Source: KBS-83 sp051025295
Lineage (GTDB): Bacteria > Acidobacteriota > Terriglobia > Terriglobales > Acidobacteriaceae
Direction: 5' to 3' (one strand)
DNA: 64,000 nucleotides
Assembly: GCA_051025295.1 (NCBI GenBank)
Contig: JBMGJV010000006.1
Below the pieces are notes generated by a model that ran no database searches, had not been told where the DNA came from, and worked only from the letters and a program-made list of their open reading frames with translations. This document shows positions 22,831-31,191 of this stretch, in pieces. Position numbers and translations under genes: made by a program. Numbering within the stretch: position 1 is the stretch's first letter; the number at the start of each line of letters is the position of its first letter.

Positions 22831-24767
22831 CACCGACTGCGGTTTCCACGCAGCAGCGCGAACTCACGCTGGCAGAGCGGCAGCAGGCCGCGCAGCTTGA
22901 ACACATCTGGCATGAGCCGCGCGGCTTCCTCGGCTGGTTCAAGGCCGTCCACCACACCACCATCGGCCGCCGTTACGCGGTCACCGCGTTCGCGTTCTTC
23001 CTCGTCGCCGGCCTGCTCGCCGGCGTCATGCGTCTGCAGCTCGCCTTTCCCGAAGCGCACATCCTGTCGAACGACAAATACAACCAGTTCTTCACCATGC
23101 ACGGCACGACCATGATGTTTCTGTTCGCCGTGCCCATGATGTTCGAAGCGTTGAGCGTCTATCTCGTGCCGCTCATGGTCGGCACGCGCAACATCGCCTT
23201 CCCGCGCCTCAACGCCTACAGCTACTACCTCTACGTCATGGGCGGCATCATGTTCTACGTCGCCTTCCTCTGCAACACGGGTGCGGATCGCGGATGGTTC
23301 GCCTACGTGCCGCTCTCCGGGCCCGATTTCGGCCCCGGCAAGCGCCCCGACTTCTGGGCTCAGCTCATCACGTTCACCGAGGTCTCCGCGCTCGCCGTCG
23401 CCGTCGAAGTCATCGTCACGGTCTTTCGCCTCCGCGCACCCGGCATGAGCCTCAACCGCATCCCCATCTTCGTCTGGGGGCAGGTCGTCGTCGCCTTCAT
23501 GGTCATCTTCGCGCTGCCCGGCGTCGTGCTCTCTTCGACCATGCTGCTGCTCGATCGCACCTGCGGCACGCAGTTCTTCAACCCCGCGGCCGGCGGCGAT
23601 GTCCTCCTCTACCAGCACCTCTTCTGGTGGTTCGGCCACCCGGAGGTCTACCTCATCTTCCTGCCCGGCACCGCCATCGTCTCCACCGTCATCGCGGCCT
23701 TCGCGCGGCGTCATATCTTCGGCTATCTCGTGCTCGTGCTCTCGCTGGTCGGCACCGGCTTCCTGGCCTTCGGACTCTGGGTCCACCACATGTTCGCCAC
23801 CGGTATCCCGCAGATCGCGGAGAACTACTTCACCGCCGCCAGCATGGCCATCGCTATCCCCTCCGGCGCGCAGGTCTTCTGCTGGATCGCCACACTCGCC
23901 ACCGGCCGCCCTGTGCTCAAGACGCCGCTCTGGTGGGTCATCGGCTTCTTCTTCACCTTCATCATGGGCGGCATGACAGGCATGTTCACCGCCTCGGTTC
24001 CCGTCGATCTTCAGGTTCACGACACGTACTTCGTCGTGGCACATTTTCATTACGTGCTCATCGGTGGCGCAGTCTTTCCTCTCTTCGCCGCCTTCACCTA
24101 CTGGTTCCCCAAGGTCACCGGCCGCATGCTCAGCGACAAGCTGGGCCAGGTCTCCTTCTGGCTCTTCTTCATCGGCTTCCAGATCACCTTCTTCCCCATG
24201 CACCTGGTCGGTTTGCGCGGCATGCCGCGCCGCGTCTACACCTACCCGACCGGCAGGGGCTGGACCACCCTCAACCAGGTCGAGTCCTTCGGCTACATCT
24301 TCCTCTTCCTCTCTGTCCTCATCTTCCTCGTGAATGTGTATCGGTCACTGCGCGCTGGAGCGATCGCCGGCCCCAACCCCTGGAACGCCGGCACACTCGA
24401 GTGGGCCACCACCTCACCCCCGCCCAGTTACAACTTCCTCCACCTGCCCACCGTCAACGGCCGCGAGCCGATCTGGGATGCCGATCCCAATCAGCCCATC
24501 GTCGTCGGCCTCGCCACCGATGCTCGGGAAGTCCTCTGCACCCGCACACTCGACGCCGAGCCCGACTCGAAGACCGAGCTGCCCGGCCCCACCGTCTGGC
24601 CCTTCCTCGCCGCGCTCGCCACCACCGCCGCGTTCATCGGCTCCATCTTCACGCCCTGGGGCATCACCATCGGCGCCGTGCCCATCGCCATCACGCTCAC
24701 CGGCTGGTTCTGGCCCACCCGGCAGGAAGCCGAGCGCCGCCGCGCGAGGGACCTATGGCCGAGTTAG
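22827..24767 (+). CDS. coxA: Cytochrome c oxidase subunit I
   Basis: Catalytic haem-copper subunit of 646 residues. Haem a ligand region FFTMHGTTMMFLF, CuB/Tyr region WWFGHPEVYLIFLP with the cross-linking Tyr, CuB histidine pair LWVHHMFATG, and haem a3 ligand region VAHFHYVLIGG are all present. About twelve helices precede a long C-terminal extension with two further hydrophobic stretches (about 595-630), seen in larger subunit I variants. ATG 22827 overlaps the coxB stop; upstream in-frame openings lie within coxB. Reduces O2 to water in the cytoplasmic membrane with coxB and coxC. Confidence 0.96.
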   Translation: MTPTAVSTQQRELTLAERQQAAQLEHIWHEPRGFLGWFKAVHHTTIGRRYAVTAFAFFLVAGLLAGVMRLQLAFPEAHILSNDKYNQFFTMHGTTMMFLFAVPMMFEALSVYLVPLMVGTRNIAFPRLNAYSYYLYVMGGIMFYVAFLCNTGADRGWFAYVPLSGPDFGPGKRPDFWAQLITFTEVSALAVAVEVIVTVFRLRAPGMSLNRIPIFVWGQVVVAFMVIFALPGVVLSSTMLLLDRTCGTQFFNPAAGGDVLLYQHLFWWFGHPEVYLIFLPGTAIVSTVIAAFARRHIFGYLVLVLSLVGTGFLAFGLWVHHMFATGIPQIAENYFTAASMAIAIPSGAQVFCWIATLATGRPVLKTPLWWVIGFFFTFIMGGMTGMFTASVPVDLQVHDTYFVVAHFHYVLIGGAVFPLFAAFTYWFPKVTGRMLSDKLGQVSFWLFFIGFQITFFPMHLVGLRGMPRRVYTYPTGRGWTTLNQVESFGYIFLFLSVLIFLVNVYRSLRAGAIAGPNPWNAGTLEWATTSPPPSYNFLHLPTVNGREPIWDADPNQPIVVGLATDAREVLCTRTLDAEPDSKTELPGPTVWPFLAALATTAAFIGSIFTPWGITIGAVPIAITLTGWFWPTRQEAERRRARDLWPS

Positions 24768-25399
24768 CCGCCGAGTTAGTCACCGACCGCCCGGACCGTC
24801 CCGTCCTCAACGTCTCGGCGCTCCCGAACGTCGTCTTCGGCACGCGCAGCATCACCTGGCTCGGCATCATCGGCATGATGGCCATCGAGGGCATGGTCTT
24901 CGTCCTCACCATCGCGTCCTACTTCTACCTCCACTCGCGCTCGATCGAGTGGCCCCTCCACACCAACCCGCCGGACCTCTTCTGGGGCACGCTCAACCTG
25001 GTCGTTTTCCTCGTCAGCGCCCTGCCTAACGAGTGGTATCGCCGCCGCGCGCGCAAAGGCGATCTCCGTGCCGTGCGCATCGGCCTCGCCACGCTCAGCC
25101 TCTTCGGCATCGCCAACGTCGTCATTCGCTACTTCGAACTCCGTCACCTCAACACCGACTGGAGCATCGACGCCTACGGCTCCATCGTCTGGATGCTGAT
25201 GGGCCTGCACATCACGCACCTGCTCACCGACCTGTTCGACACCTTCGTCCTCACCACGCTCTTCTTCCGCAATCCGCTGCTCGAAGGCAAGCGCTTCATG
25301 GACGCCAGCGAGAACGCCGACTACTGGTACTTCGTCGTCGTCTCCTGGATCCCGATCTACCTGGTCATCTACTGGGCGCCGAGGTGGCTCCATGCCTGA
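24755..25399 (+). CDS. coxC: Cytochrome c oxidase subunit III
   Basis: Membrane subunit of 214 residues with five predicted helices. GIIGMMAIEGMVFVLTIASY, a conserved Glu in the second helix region, and ADYWYFVVVSWIPIYLVIYW at the end are typical of haem-copper oxidase subunit III. ATG 24755 follows gcgaggga and overlaps the end of coxA by 13 bp; the next gene overlaps its end by 8 bp. Confidence 0.92.
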   Translation: MAELAAELVTDRPDRPVLNVSALPNVVFGTRSITWLGIIGMMAIEGMVFVLTIASYFYLHSRSIEWPLHTNPPDLFWGTLNLVVFLVSALPNEWYRRRARKGDLRAVRIGLATLSLFGIANVVIRYFELRHLNTDWSIDAYGSIVWMLMGLHITHLLTDLFDTFVLTTLFFRNPLLEGKRFMDASENADYWYFVVVSWIPIYLVIYWAPRWLHA

Positions 25400-25781
25400 C
25401 GCTGCTGCTCCCTCGTCCATCGTCAAACCCGCGGATCCGCCCACTGACCGTAATGATCACGTGCTCTGGCTCGGCCTTCTGCTTGGCCCGCTCGCCGCCT
25501 TCATCAACACCGTCTGCGGCTACACCATCGCGCACTGGGTCAATCAGGTTGGCGCCAAGCGCACCGACTACCTGCTCGACGTGTTCGACATCCTGCTCTG
25601 CGTCGCGTCGTTCGCCATCGGCTACGCCGCCCACCGCCGCTACTCCGGCGCGCGACAGGACGAGCCACTCGACGGCCGCCGCTCCTTCATGGCCAACGTC
25701 GCCATGCTGCTCGCCGTGCTCTGCCTGATCACCATCCTCTTCCAGGCACTCAACATCGTCATCCTGCACCCCTCCGACTAG
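25392..25781 (+). CDS. Unknown three-helix membrane protein in the oxidase operon
   Basis: Protein of 129 residues not recognised as a named family. Three hydrophobic stretches (about 24-45, 63-80 and 97-122) are separated by a basic loop (AAHRRYSGARQDE). The N-terminus is Ala/Pro-rich and acidic. Its position overlapping coxC and 3 bp before the CtaG-type gene suggests an oxidase accessory or subunit IV-like role, but no motif proves this. Confidence 0.75.
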   Translation: MPDAAAPSSIVKPADPPTDRNDHVLWLGLLLGPLAAFINTVCGYTIAHWVNQVGAKRTDYLLDVFDILLCVASFAIGYAAHRRYSGARQDEPLDGRRSFMANVAMLLAVLCLITILFQALNIVILHPSD

Positions 25782-25784
25782 TTC

Positions 25785-26696
25785 ATGTCACCGCTCGCAC
25801 AAATCGCACCGCACACCTGGCTCTCCGGCCTCACCACCGAGCCGTGGTCGTGGGAGCCCACCATCTGGATCCCCCTCGCCCTGCTGCTCGTCGTCTACAG
25901 CACTGGCGCGCTGCGCCGCGGCTCGCTCGGCCGTCTGCGCTGGCGGCATGCGGCCTTCTTCAGCGGCTGGCTCACATTGCTCCTCGCGCTCGACTCGCCC
26001 ATCCACGAACTCGGCGAGCAGCTCTTCTCCGCCCACATGCTGCAGCACGAGGTCCTCATCCTCGTCTCCGCGCCGCTCATCGCCGCCTCGCACCCGGGCG
26101 CGACCTGCCTCTGGGCCTTCGCGCCCGCACACCGCGCGTCCATGGGCCGCACCCTTCGCGACATCGAACACAACCGCGTCATCGCCTGGTTCACTCAGCC
26201 GCTCACCGCGTGGGTGCTCGAAGCCGCCGCACTGTGGCTGTGGCATATTCCCGCGCTGTACCAGGCCACCTTCACATCCGACTGGGTCCACGCCGCGCAG
26301 CACCTCAGCTTCTTCCTCACCGCGCTCATCTTCTGGTCCGCGCTCTACGGCGTCGGCCGCTCCGCCATGGGCTACGGCGCCGCCACCCTCTACACCTTCG
26401 GCACCGCCGTCCATTGCAGCGCACTCGGCGCCCTGCTCACCTTCTCGCAGGTGCTCTGGTACCCGGCCTACACCCGCACCACCGCGCGCTGGGGGCTCAC
26501 CCCGCTTGAAGATCAGCAGCTCGGCGGCGTCATCATGTGGGTGCCTTCCGCTGTTACGTTTCTCGTGATCGCGCTGCTGCTCGTCGCGAAATGGCTCGAG
26601 GAATCGGACCGCCGCCTGCGATTCGGCTCCGTCGTCGGAGCCCTCAGCCAGCAGCATGGCTCCCTCAGCCCCTATCGTCCCGAGGAGCACTCATGA
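25785..26696 (+). CDS. ctaG: caa3-type cytochrome c oxidase assembly factor, CtaG family
   Basis: Polytopic membrane protein of 303 residues with about seven helices. SPIHELGEQLFSAHMLQHE and later WVHAAQHLSFFLTALIFW carry the conserved His residues of the caa3_CtaG family, which is needed to build copper-containing caa3 oxidases and is unrelated to the Cox11-type CtaG. It lies between the oxidase genes and a cytochrome c gene and overlaps the latter by ATGA. Confidence 0.9.
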   Translation: MSPLAQIAPHTWLSGLTTEPWSWEPTIWIPLALLLVVYSTGALRRGSLGRLRWRHAAFFSGWLTLLLALDSPIHELGEQLFSAHMLQHEVLILVSAPLIAASHPGATCLWAFAPAHRASMGRTLRDIEHNRVIAWFTQPLTAWVLEAAALWLWHIPALYQATFTSDWVHAAQHLSFFLTALIFWSALYGVGRSAMGYGAATLYTFGTAVHCSALGALLTFSQVLWYPAYTRTTARWGLTPLEDQQLGGVIMWVPSAVTFLVIALLLVAKWLEESDRRLRFGSVVGALSQQHGSLSPYRPEEHS

Positions 26697-27076
26697 GACC
26701 CGCATCCTCGCTCAGCCTCCTTGCGCTCGCGAGCCTCGCCGCTGTCGGCTGCAGCCGTACCGCGATCACGCCTCCGCCCGACGCCGGGGCCTCCGCCGCC
26801 GTGCGCACCTCCGCCTCCGCGCACATGATCCAGTACGGCTGCCCCACCTGCCACGTCATCCCCGGCGTCCCCGGTGCCGTCGGCAAGGTCGGGCCCTCGC
26901 TGGACGGCCTCGCGCAGCGCTCCTATCTCGCCGGCGTGCTGCCCAACACGCCCAACGATCTGCAGCGCTGGATCATGCACCCGCAGCAGTATCGTCCCGG
27001 CTCCGCCATGCCGGAGATGCATGTCTCCGCCCAGGACGCAGCCGAGTTCTCCAACTACCTCGAGCCGAGCCAATAG
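26693..27076 (+). CDS. Lipoprotein cytochrome c
   Basis: Small monohaem cytochrome of 127 residues. Lipobox AAVGC (C20), haem motif CPTCH at about 50-54 and candidate distal Met in GSAMPEM near residue 105. ATG 26693 overlaps the ctaG stop (ATGA); the longer frame from 26537 lies inside ctaG. Likely a second membrane-anchored electron carrier for the oxidase module. Confidence 0.9.
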   Translation: MRPASSLSLLALASLAAVGCSRTAITPPPDAGASAAVRTSASAHMIQYGCPTCHVIPGVPGAVGKVGPSLDGLAQRSYLAGVLPNTPNDLQRWIMHPQQYRPGSAMPEMHVSAQDAAEFSNYLEPSQ

Positions 27077-27085
27077 CGCCCCGTT

Positions 27086-27961
27086 ATGCAATCGCACCTG
27101 TTGCTTGAAGCCGCCGGAGCGCTCCTCGTGCTCTACGGCCTCACCCAGGTCTATCGCGACATCTTCCACCCCACCCAGTCCGGCACGCTCAGCGACTCGA
27201 TCGGCGCCCTCTACTCCGCGCTGCTGCGTCACACCCGGCTGCGCTCCTCCATCGGCCCGCTCGCGCTCGTCAGCGTCATCATCGCGTGGGCCTTTCTGCT
27301 CACGCTCGGCTTTGCGCTCATCTACACCGGCCTGCTCACCACGCACTTCTCGGATACGGACCGGCACATTCCGGCCGGATCGTTCTTCCATCTCCTGCTG
27401 CGCGGCATCTACATCTCGCTCGGCTCCTTCGACACCTTCCAAACCTTCGACCTCGCGCCCACATCCGACTGGCTTCGCCTCACGGTCGCCGTTGAAGGGC
27501 TGATCGGGATCTCCATGATCACCGCCAGCGTCTCCTGGACCGTGCTCCTCTATCCCGCGCTCGCCCGGACCCGCTGGTTCGCGCGCTGCGTCTCCACCCT
27601 CCTCGAAGCAGAGCGCCGCACCGGCCTCTCGCCCGTCCAGCTCGGGAGCAGCGTCGCCCTCTTCGGGCTCGTCGAGCAGGTGCTCAACTACCGCATCGAC
27701 ATGGTGCTCTTTCCCATCCTGCTCAACTTCCATGCGGAGGAAGAGGCGGCGACCCCGTCGAAGATCCTCCCGGAGCTGCTTCGCTACGCCAGGGCGGCGG
27801 CCGCGGATCCGCGCCCGGAGACGCGCTTCGCCGGTGTCGAGCTCTGCATCGCGCTCCAGACCCTCTCCGAAACCATCGGCTCCCGGATCCTCGGCGCGCC
27901 ATCCGGAGATGAGGCACACGCCGACCCTGCCGTGATCTTCGACGACTTTCAGGAGAAGTAG
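27086..27961 (+). CDS. Ion-channel-like membrane protein with degenerate selectivity filter
   Basis: Protein of 291 residues. A first hydrophobic helix (about 5-22), a second pair (58-82 and 131-158) and, between them, a pore-loop-like segment YISLGSFDTFQTFDLAP (109-125) resemble the two-helix pore of potassium channel-family proteins. The TxGYGD filter is not present, so potassium selectivity is doubtful. The C-terminal 130 residues look soluble and helical, containing FHAEEEAATPSKILPELLRY. It follows the cytochrome gene by 9 bp, so it may be co-transcribed with the respiratory genes. Confidence 0.7.
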   Translation: MQSHLLLEAAGALLVLYGLTQVYRDIFHPTQSGTLSDSIGALYSALLRHTRLRSSIGPLALVSVIIAWAFLLTLGFALIYTGLLTTHFSDTDRHIPAGSFFHLLLRGIYISLGSFDTFQTFDLAPTSDWLRLTVAVEGLIGISMITASVSWTVLLYPALARTRWFARCVSTLLEAERRTGLSPVQLGSSVALFGLVEQVLNYRIDMVLFPILLNFHAEEEAATPSKILPELLRYARAAAADPRPETRFAGVELCIALQTLSETIGSRILGAPSGDEAHADPAVIFDDFQEK

Positions 27962-27980
27962 AACTTTCAGGAGAAGTAGA
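27945..27980 (+). repeat. 18-bp perfect tandem duplication at a gene end
   Basis: The unit actttcaggagaagtaga occurs at 27945-27962 and again at 27963-27980. Each copy includes an in-frame TAG for the channel-like gene, so the second copy is an untranslated echo of its last codons. Confidence 0.9.
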
Positions 27981-28033
27981 CCTCTTCGCGGCCCCACCGC
28001 CGGTACGCTCGCGCAACTCCGCCGGGAGATATC

Positions 28034-29599
28034 ATGGACTCGCTTCCACGCGGAAACGAGGTCGGCAGAGCTATGGCATCGAGCCCGCACAAGAGCGCGC
28101 CGGACGACTCGACCTCCGCCACGCCTCCTGTCGATCCTCCTGCCGCGCCGGCGGAAGCTCCACGCCGCAGTCGCATCCCCGGCATTCGCATTCACGGCTC
28201 GGCGCGCTCCGGTCCGCTCGCCCCCACGGTTCGCGTGCGGCGCGGCATGCGCTTCGAGGCCAGGCTCCAGCTCATCGCGGCGCTGCTCGCGCTCCCCGGC
28301 CTGCTCGTCACCATCGGGCTGCTCTGGTCGCGCCACGCGTCCAGCACGCTCTGGATCACGCTGCTCGCCGTCATCCTCTTCGCCACGCTGCTGCTGTTCA
28401 GCATGCTGCTGGAGCACGTCATCCGCCCGCTGCAGACGCTCACCAACGTCGTCAGCGCGCTCCGCGAGGATGACTACGCCTTCCGTGCGCGCGGCTCCGC
28501 CACCGGCGACGTGCTCGGCGAGATGGCGCTCGAAGTTAACGCACTTGCGGACATGCTGCAGGCGCAGCGCTCGGGCGCGCTCGAGGCCTCCGCGCTGCTC
28601 GGCCGCGTCGTCGGCTCCATCGACGCACCCGTGCTCGCCTTCGATGTGGAAGGCATGCTGCGCCTCCTCAATCCCGCGGCGGAGCGCGTCTTCTCGCTCA
28701 CCACGCTCGACAGCCTCGGCCAGCCTGCGGACGTGCTCGGCCTCGCCGACGTGCTCGCGCAGCCCGACGAAGGCATCTTCGACTTCGATGACGAAGGCCG
28801 CGGCACGCGCTGGGTCGTCCACCGCAGCAGCTTCCGCCAGCGTGGCGTGCCGCACGCCTTGCTGCTGCTCACCGACGTCAGCGCCGCGCTCCGGGAAGAG
28901 GAGCGGCAGGCCTGGCGGCGGCTCATCCGCGTGCTCGGGCATGAGATCAACAACTCGCTCGCGCCCATCAAGTCCATCGCCGGCACTCTGCGCGCGCAAC
29001 TGCTCTCAGGCACCGCCACCGATGAAGATCTCGAGCGCGGGCTCAGCATCATCGAGAGCCGCGCCGACGCGCTGCAACGATTTGTGCAGGCCTACCGGCA
29101 GCTCGCGCAATTGCCACCGCCAAGGTTGCAAATGGTGCCCCTGCGCCCGCTCGTCGAGCGCACGCTCGCTCTCGAACAGCGCCTCCGCCCCGAACTCCGC
29201 GGCGGCCCCGACCTCACCCTCAGCATCGACCCCGACCAGATCGAGCAGCTCCTCATCAACCTCGTCCGCAACGCCGTCGAAGCCGCGCTCTCCCGCTCCA
29301 CCAGCCGCCCGCGCGTCGAGGTCGCCTGGCAGCTCGAGTCGGGCGACGTCGTCCTCTCCATCGACGACAACGGCCCCGGCATCGCCAACGACTCGAACCT
29401 GTTCGTGCCCTTCTACACCACCAAGAGCGGCGGCACCGGCGTCGGGCTCGCGCTCGCCCGGCAGATCGTCGAAGCGCACGCAGGGTCGGTGCGCCTCATC
29501 AACCGCCCAGCCGGCGGCGCACGCGCCCTGGTCACCCTGCCTGTCGTGAAACAGCGCGCGGCCGATCTCGAGCCGCAGGAACTCCCGGCCCGCGTCTAG
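28034..29599 (+). CDS. NtrY-like membrane sensor histidine kinase
   Basis: Kinase of 521 residues. A Pro-rich cytoplasmic N-terminus of about 70 residues precedes two helices (about 78-97 and 105-127), a HAMP-like segment (VIRPLQTLTNVVSALREDDY), a PAS domain (VVGSIDAPVLAFDVEGMLRL), the phospho-acceptor GHEINNSLAPIK (H303) and an HATPase domain (NLVRNAVEAAL, DDNGPGI, FVPFYTTKSGGTGVGLALAR). This architecture normally pairs with NtrC-type regulators, and the only one in the window is at 16869-18302. ATG 28034 has gggaga 6-7 bp upstream, deciding the start over a later Met. Confidence 0.93.
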   Translation: MDSLPRGNEVGRAMASSPHKSAPDDSTSATPPVDPPAAPAEAPRRSRIPGIRIHGSARSGPLAPTVRVRRGMRFEARLQLIAALLALPGLLVTIGLLWSRHASSTLWITLLAVILFATLLLFSMLLEHVIRPLQTLTNVVSALREDDYAFRARGSATGDVLGEMALEVNALADMLQAQRSGALEASALLGRVVGSIDAPVLAFDVEGMLRLLNPAAERVFSLTTLDSLGQPADVLGLADVLAQPDEGIFDFDDEGRGTRWVVHRSSFRQRGVPHALLLLTDVSAALREEERQAWRRLIRVLGHEINNSLAPIKSIAGTLRAQLLSGTATDEDLERGLSIIESRADALQRFVQAYRQLAQLPPPRLQMVPLRPLVERTLALEQRLRPELRGGPDLTLSIDPDQIEQLLINLVRNAVEAALSRSTSRPRVEVAWQLESGDVVLSIDDNGPGIANDSNLFVPFYTTKSGGTGVGLALARQIVEAHAGSVRLINRPAGGARALVTLPVVKQRAADLEPQELPARV

Positions 29600-29629
29600 C
29601 GCTCGCGCCTGCACCCCGCCCTTAGTTCT

Positions 29630-30709
29630 CTAGTGAGCTGGAATCTCTGCCGACTGGTGCTGCTGTGGCACGCGGCCACTCAGGAAATCGATCATCCGTG
29701 GCCCGATGCGATTCGCGCACTGCCCCGGCGCCAGGTGTCCGCAGCCGTCGTAGATCTCGAGCACCGAGTCCGGAATCTGGGAGTGCATCGCAATCCCCGC
29801 GGACAGCGGGATCAGGTGATCCTGCTTGCCCCACACGATCAGCGTCGGCACCGTCAGCGAGCGGAGCTTTCCGTCCAGCAGGTCGTCGCCCTTGAACATT
29901 GATCGCGCGCTGCGATCCACCACCCAGTTCAGCGACTGGAACTTGCGGATCATGTCCTCCGCCAGGAAGTCCGGCGGATCGCCCCCCTGCGGCATCAGCA
30001 TGCGATACAGCCGCCGCACGGCAGGGATCGTCGTCGGCTCGAAGTCGAACACCGTGAATGTCGGCGCAAAGCGAATGCCCGCCGCATCGCACAGCACCAG
30101 CCGGCCGATGCGATCCGGCTCGTCGAGCGCAACACGCGCCGCCACCCATCCGCCCATCGACCAGCCCACCAGGTCCACCTTCTGGATCTGCTTCTGCTTC
30201 AGAAACGCTTCGACGATCCCGGCTTCCTGCGGGATCGAGTACGACGCATTCGTCGGCCGCGCCGACCTCCCATACCCGAGCAGGTCGATCGCATACACAT
30301 GGAAGCCGCTCTGCTTCAACTGCGGCATCAGGTTGGACCAGTCCTCCGCCCGGCTGCCCAGCCCATGGACCAGCAGCACCGGGGTGCCGCTGCTGCTACC
30401 ACCTTCGTAGTAGTGAATGCTCTCGCCGTCGATCGTCGTGAACTCGTTATGGAAGCCGGCATATGCCAATCGCCCCCGGGTAATCATTTCAATTACCTCA
30501 AGCGGGTTCCGCCACACAAAAAGCGCCCCCAGGAGGAACAAAAAGGCCATGATTGCGACCGAAATACCGTACGTACGCCATTGCAATTCGCCACGTTTCG
30601 GCAGGGAAGAGTGGGTGCGCTGGCTCTGCGAAGGCTGCGAAACGCGGCCAGAACGGGCGTTATTGCGCCGCTTGCGGCCCATCCCCGGCCGGGGTGCCAT
30701 GGTGCTCAA
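29630..30709 (-). CDS. Membrane-anchored alpha/beta hydrolase
   Basis: Hydrolase of about 359 residues. A very basic N-terminus (GRKRRNNARSGR) precedes one membrane helix (about 47-66); the catalytic domain faces outward or remains membrane-bound. It has oxyanion motif HGLG (115-118), nucleophile elbow GWSMGG (S184), acid in WGKQDHLIP and His in GCGHLAP, a complete triad. Start: AGGAGG lies 10 bp before a TTG at 30709 but 19 bp before the ATG at 30700, so the TTG is favoured. Substrate unknown (esterase or lipase-like). It is transcribed with the Nudix gene upstream of it. Confidence 0.88.
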   Translation of the reverse strand: MSTMAPRPGMGRKRRNNARSGRVSQPSQSQRTHSSLPKRGELQWRTYGISVAIMAFLFLLGALFVWRNPLEVIEMITRGRLAYAGFHNEFTTIDGESIHYYEGGSSSGTPVLLVHGLGSRAEDWSNLMPQLKQSGFHVYAIDLLGYGRSARPTNASYSIPQEAGIVEAFLKQKQIQKVDLVGWSMGGWVAARVALDEPDRIGRLVLCDAAGIRFAPTFTVFDFEPTTIPAVRRLYRMLMPQGGDPPDFLAEDMIRKFQSLNWVVDRSARSMFKGDDLLDGKLRSLTVPTLIVWGKQDHLIPLSAGIAMHSQIPDSVLEIYDGCGHLAPGQCANRIGPRMIDFLSGRVPQQHQSAEIPAH

Positions 30710-30727
30710 GAGAACCAGTCCTCCTTG

Positions 30728-31186
30728 TTACTTACGCAGCCCGCGCGCCTGCTCGATCGCTTTGCGGATCACGCTGAGCGTAAACGGGCGTACCGGAATC
30801 GCACCATGCCCCGTCAGTTCTCCCCACGCCGCCCATCGCACCTCGGTCGCGTCGCTGGCCGAGGCAAGAGTGCCCCCCAGCACGCGGCAGCGATAGTCGA
30901 TCAAAACGTAATGAAAACGCACTCGCGCGGGTGCTTCGTCACTCTGTGAGATGTGATCGAACACGGCGACGATCTCGAGCGGCTCCACCTCGAGTCCCGT
31001 CTCCTCGAAAACCTCGCGGCGCACGCCGTCCTCGAGCCGCTCGCCCAACTCCAGCGCACCGCCCGGCAGCGACCACTCGCCCAGCAGCGGCTCCTGCCCG
31101 CGCCGCACCAGCAGCACACGCAACTCGTCATCGAGAACAATTGCGCCCACCCCGGCGATCGGGGCAGCAGGGAACTCACGCTGCAT
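30728..31186 (-). CDS. Nudix hydrolase
   Basis: Protein of 152 residues with a perfect Nudix box at residues 43-65 (GALELGERLEDGVRREVF then EETGL, fitting GX5EX7REUXEEXGU), preceded by VLLVRRGQEPLLGEWSLPGG. Members cleave nucleoside diphosphates linked to another group; the form resembles ADP-ribose/NADH-type housecleaning enzymes, but the substrate is not readable. It sits 5 bp downstream of the nitroreductase gene and 18 bp before the hydrolase gene, suggesting a three-gene unit. Confidence 0.93.
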   Translation of the reverse strand: MQREFPAAPIAGVGAIVLDDELRVLLVRRGQEPLLGEWSLPGGALELGERLEDGVRREVFEETGLEVEPLEIVAVFDHISQSDEAPARVRFHYVLIDYRCRVLGGTLASASDATEVRWAAWGELTGHGAIPVRPFTLSVIRKAIEQARGLRK

Positions 31187-31191
31187 CGGGC

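Noticed and set aside
26672..28999. Minus-strand open frame of 775 codons opposite the cytochrome, channel-like and kinase genes
   Set aside because: Spans three well-supported genes on the other strand and looks like antisense of their conserved motifs.
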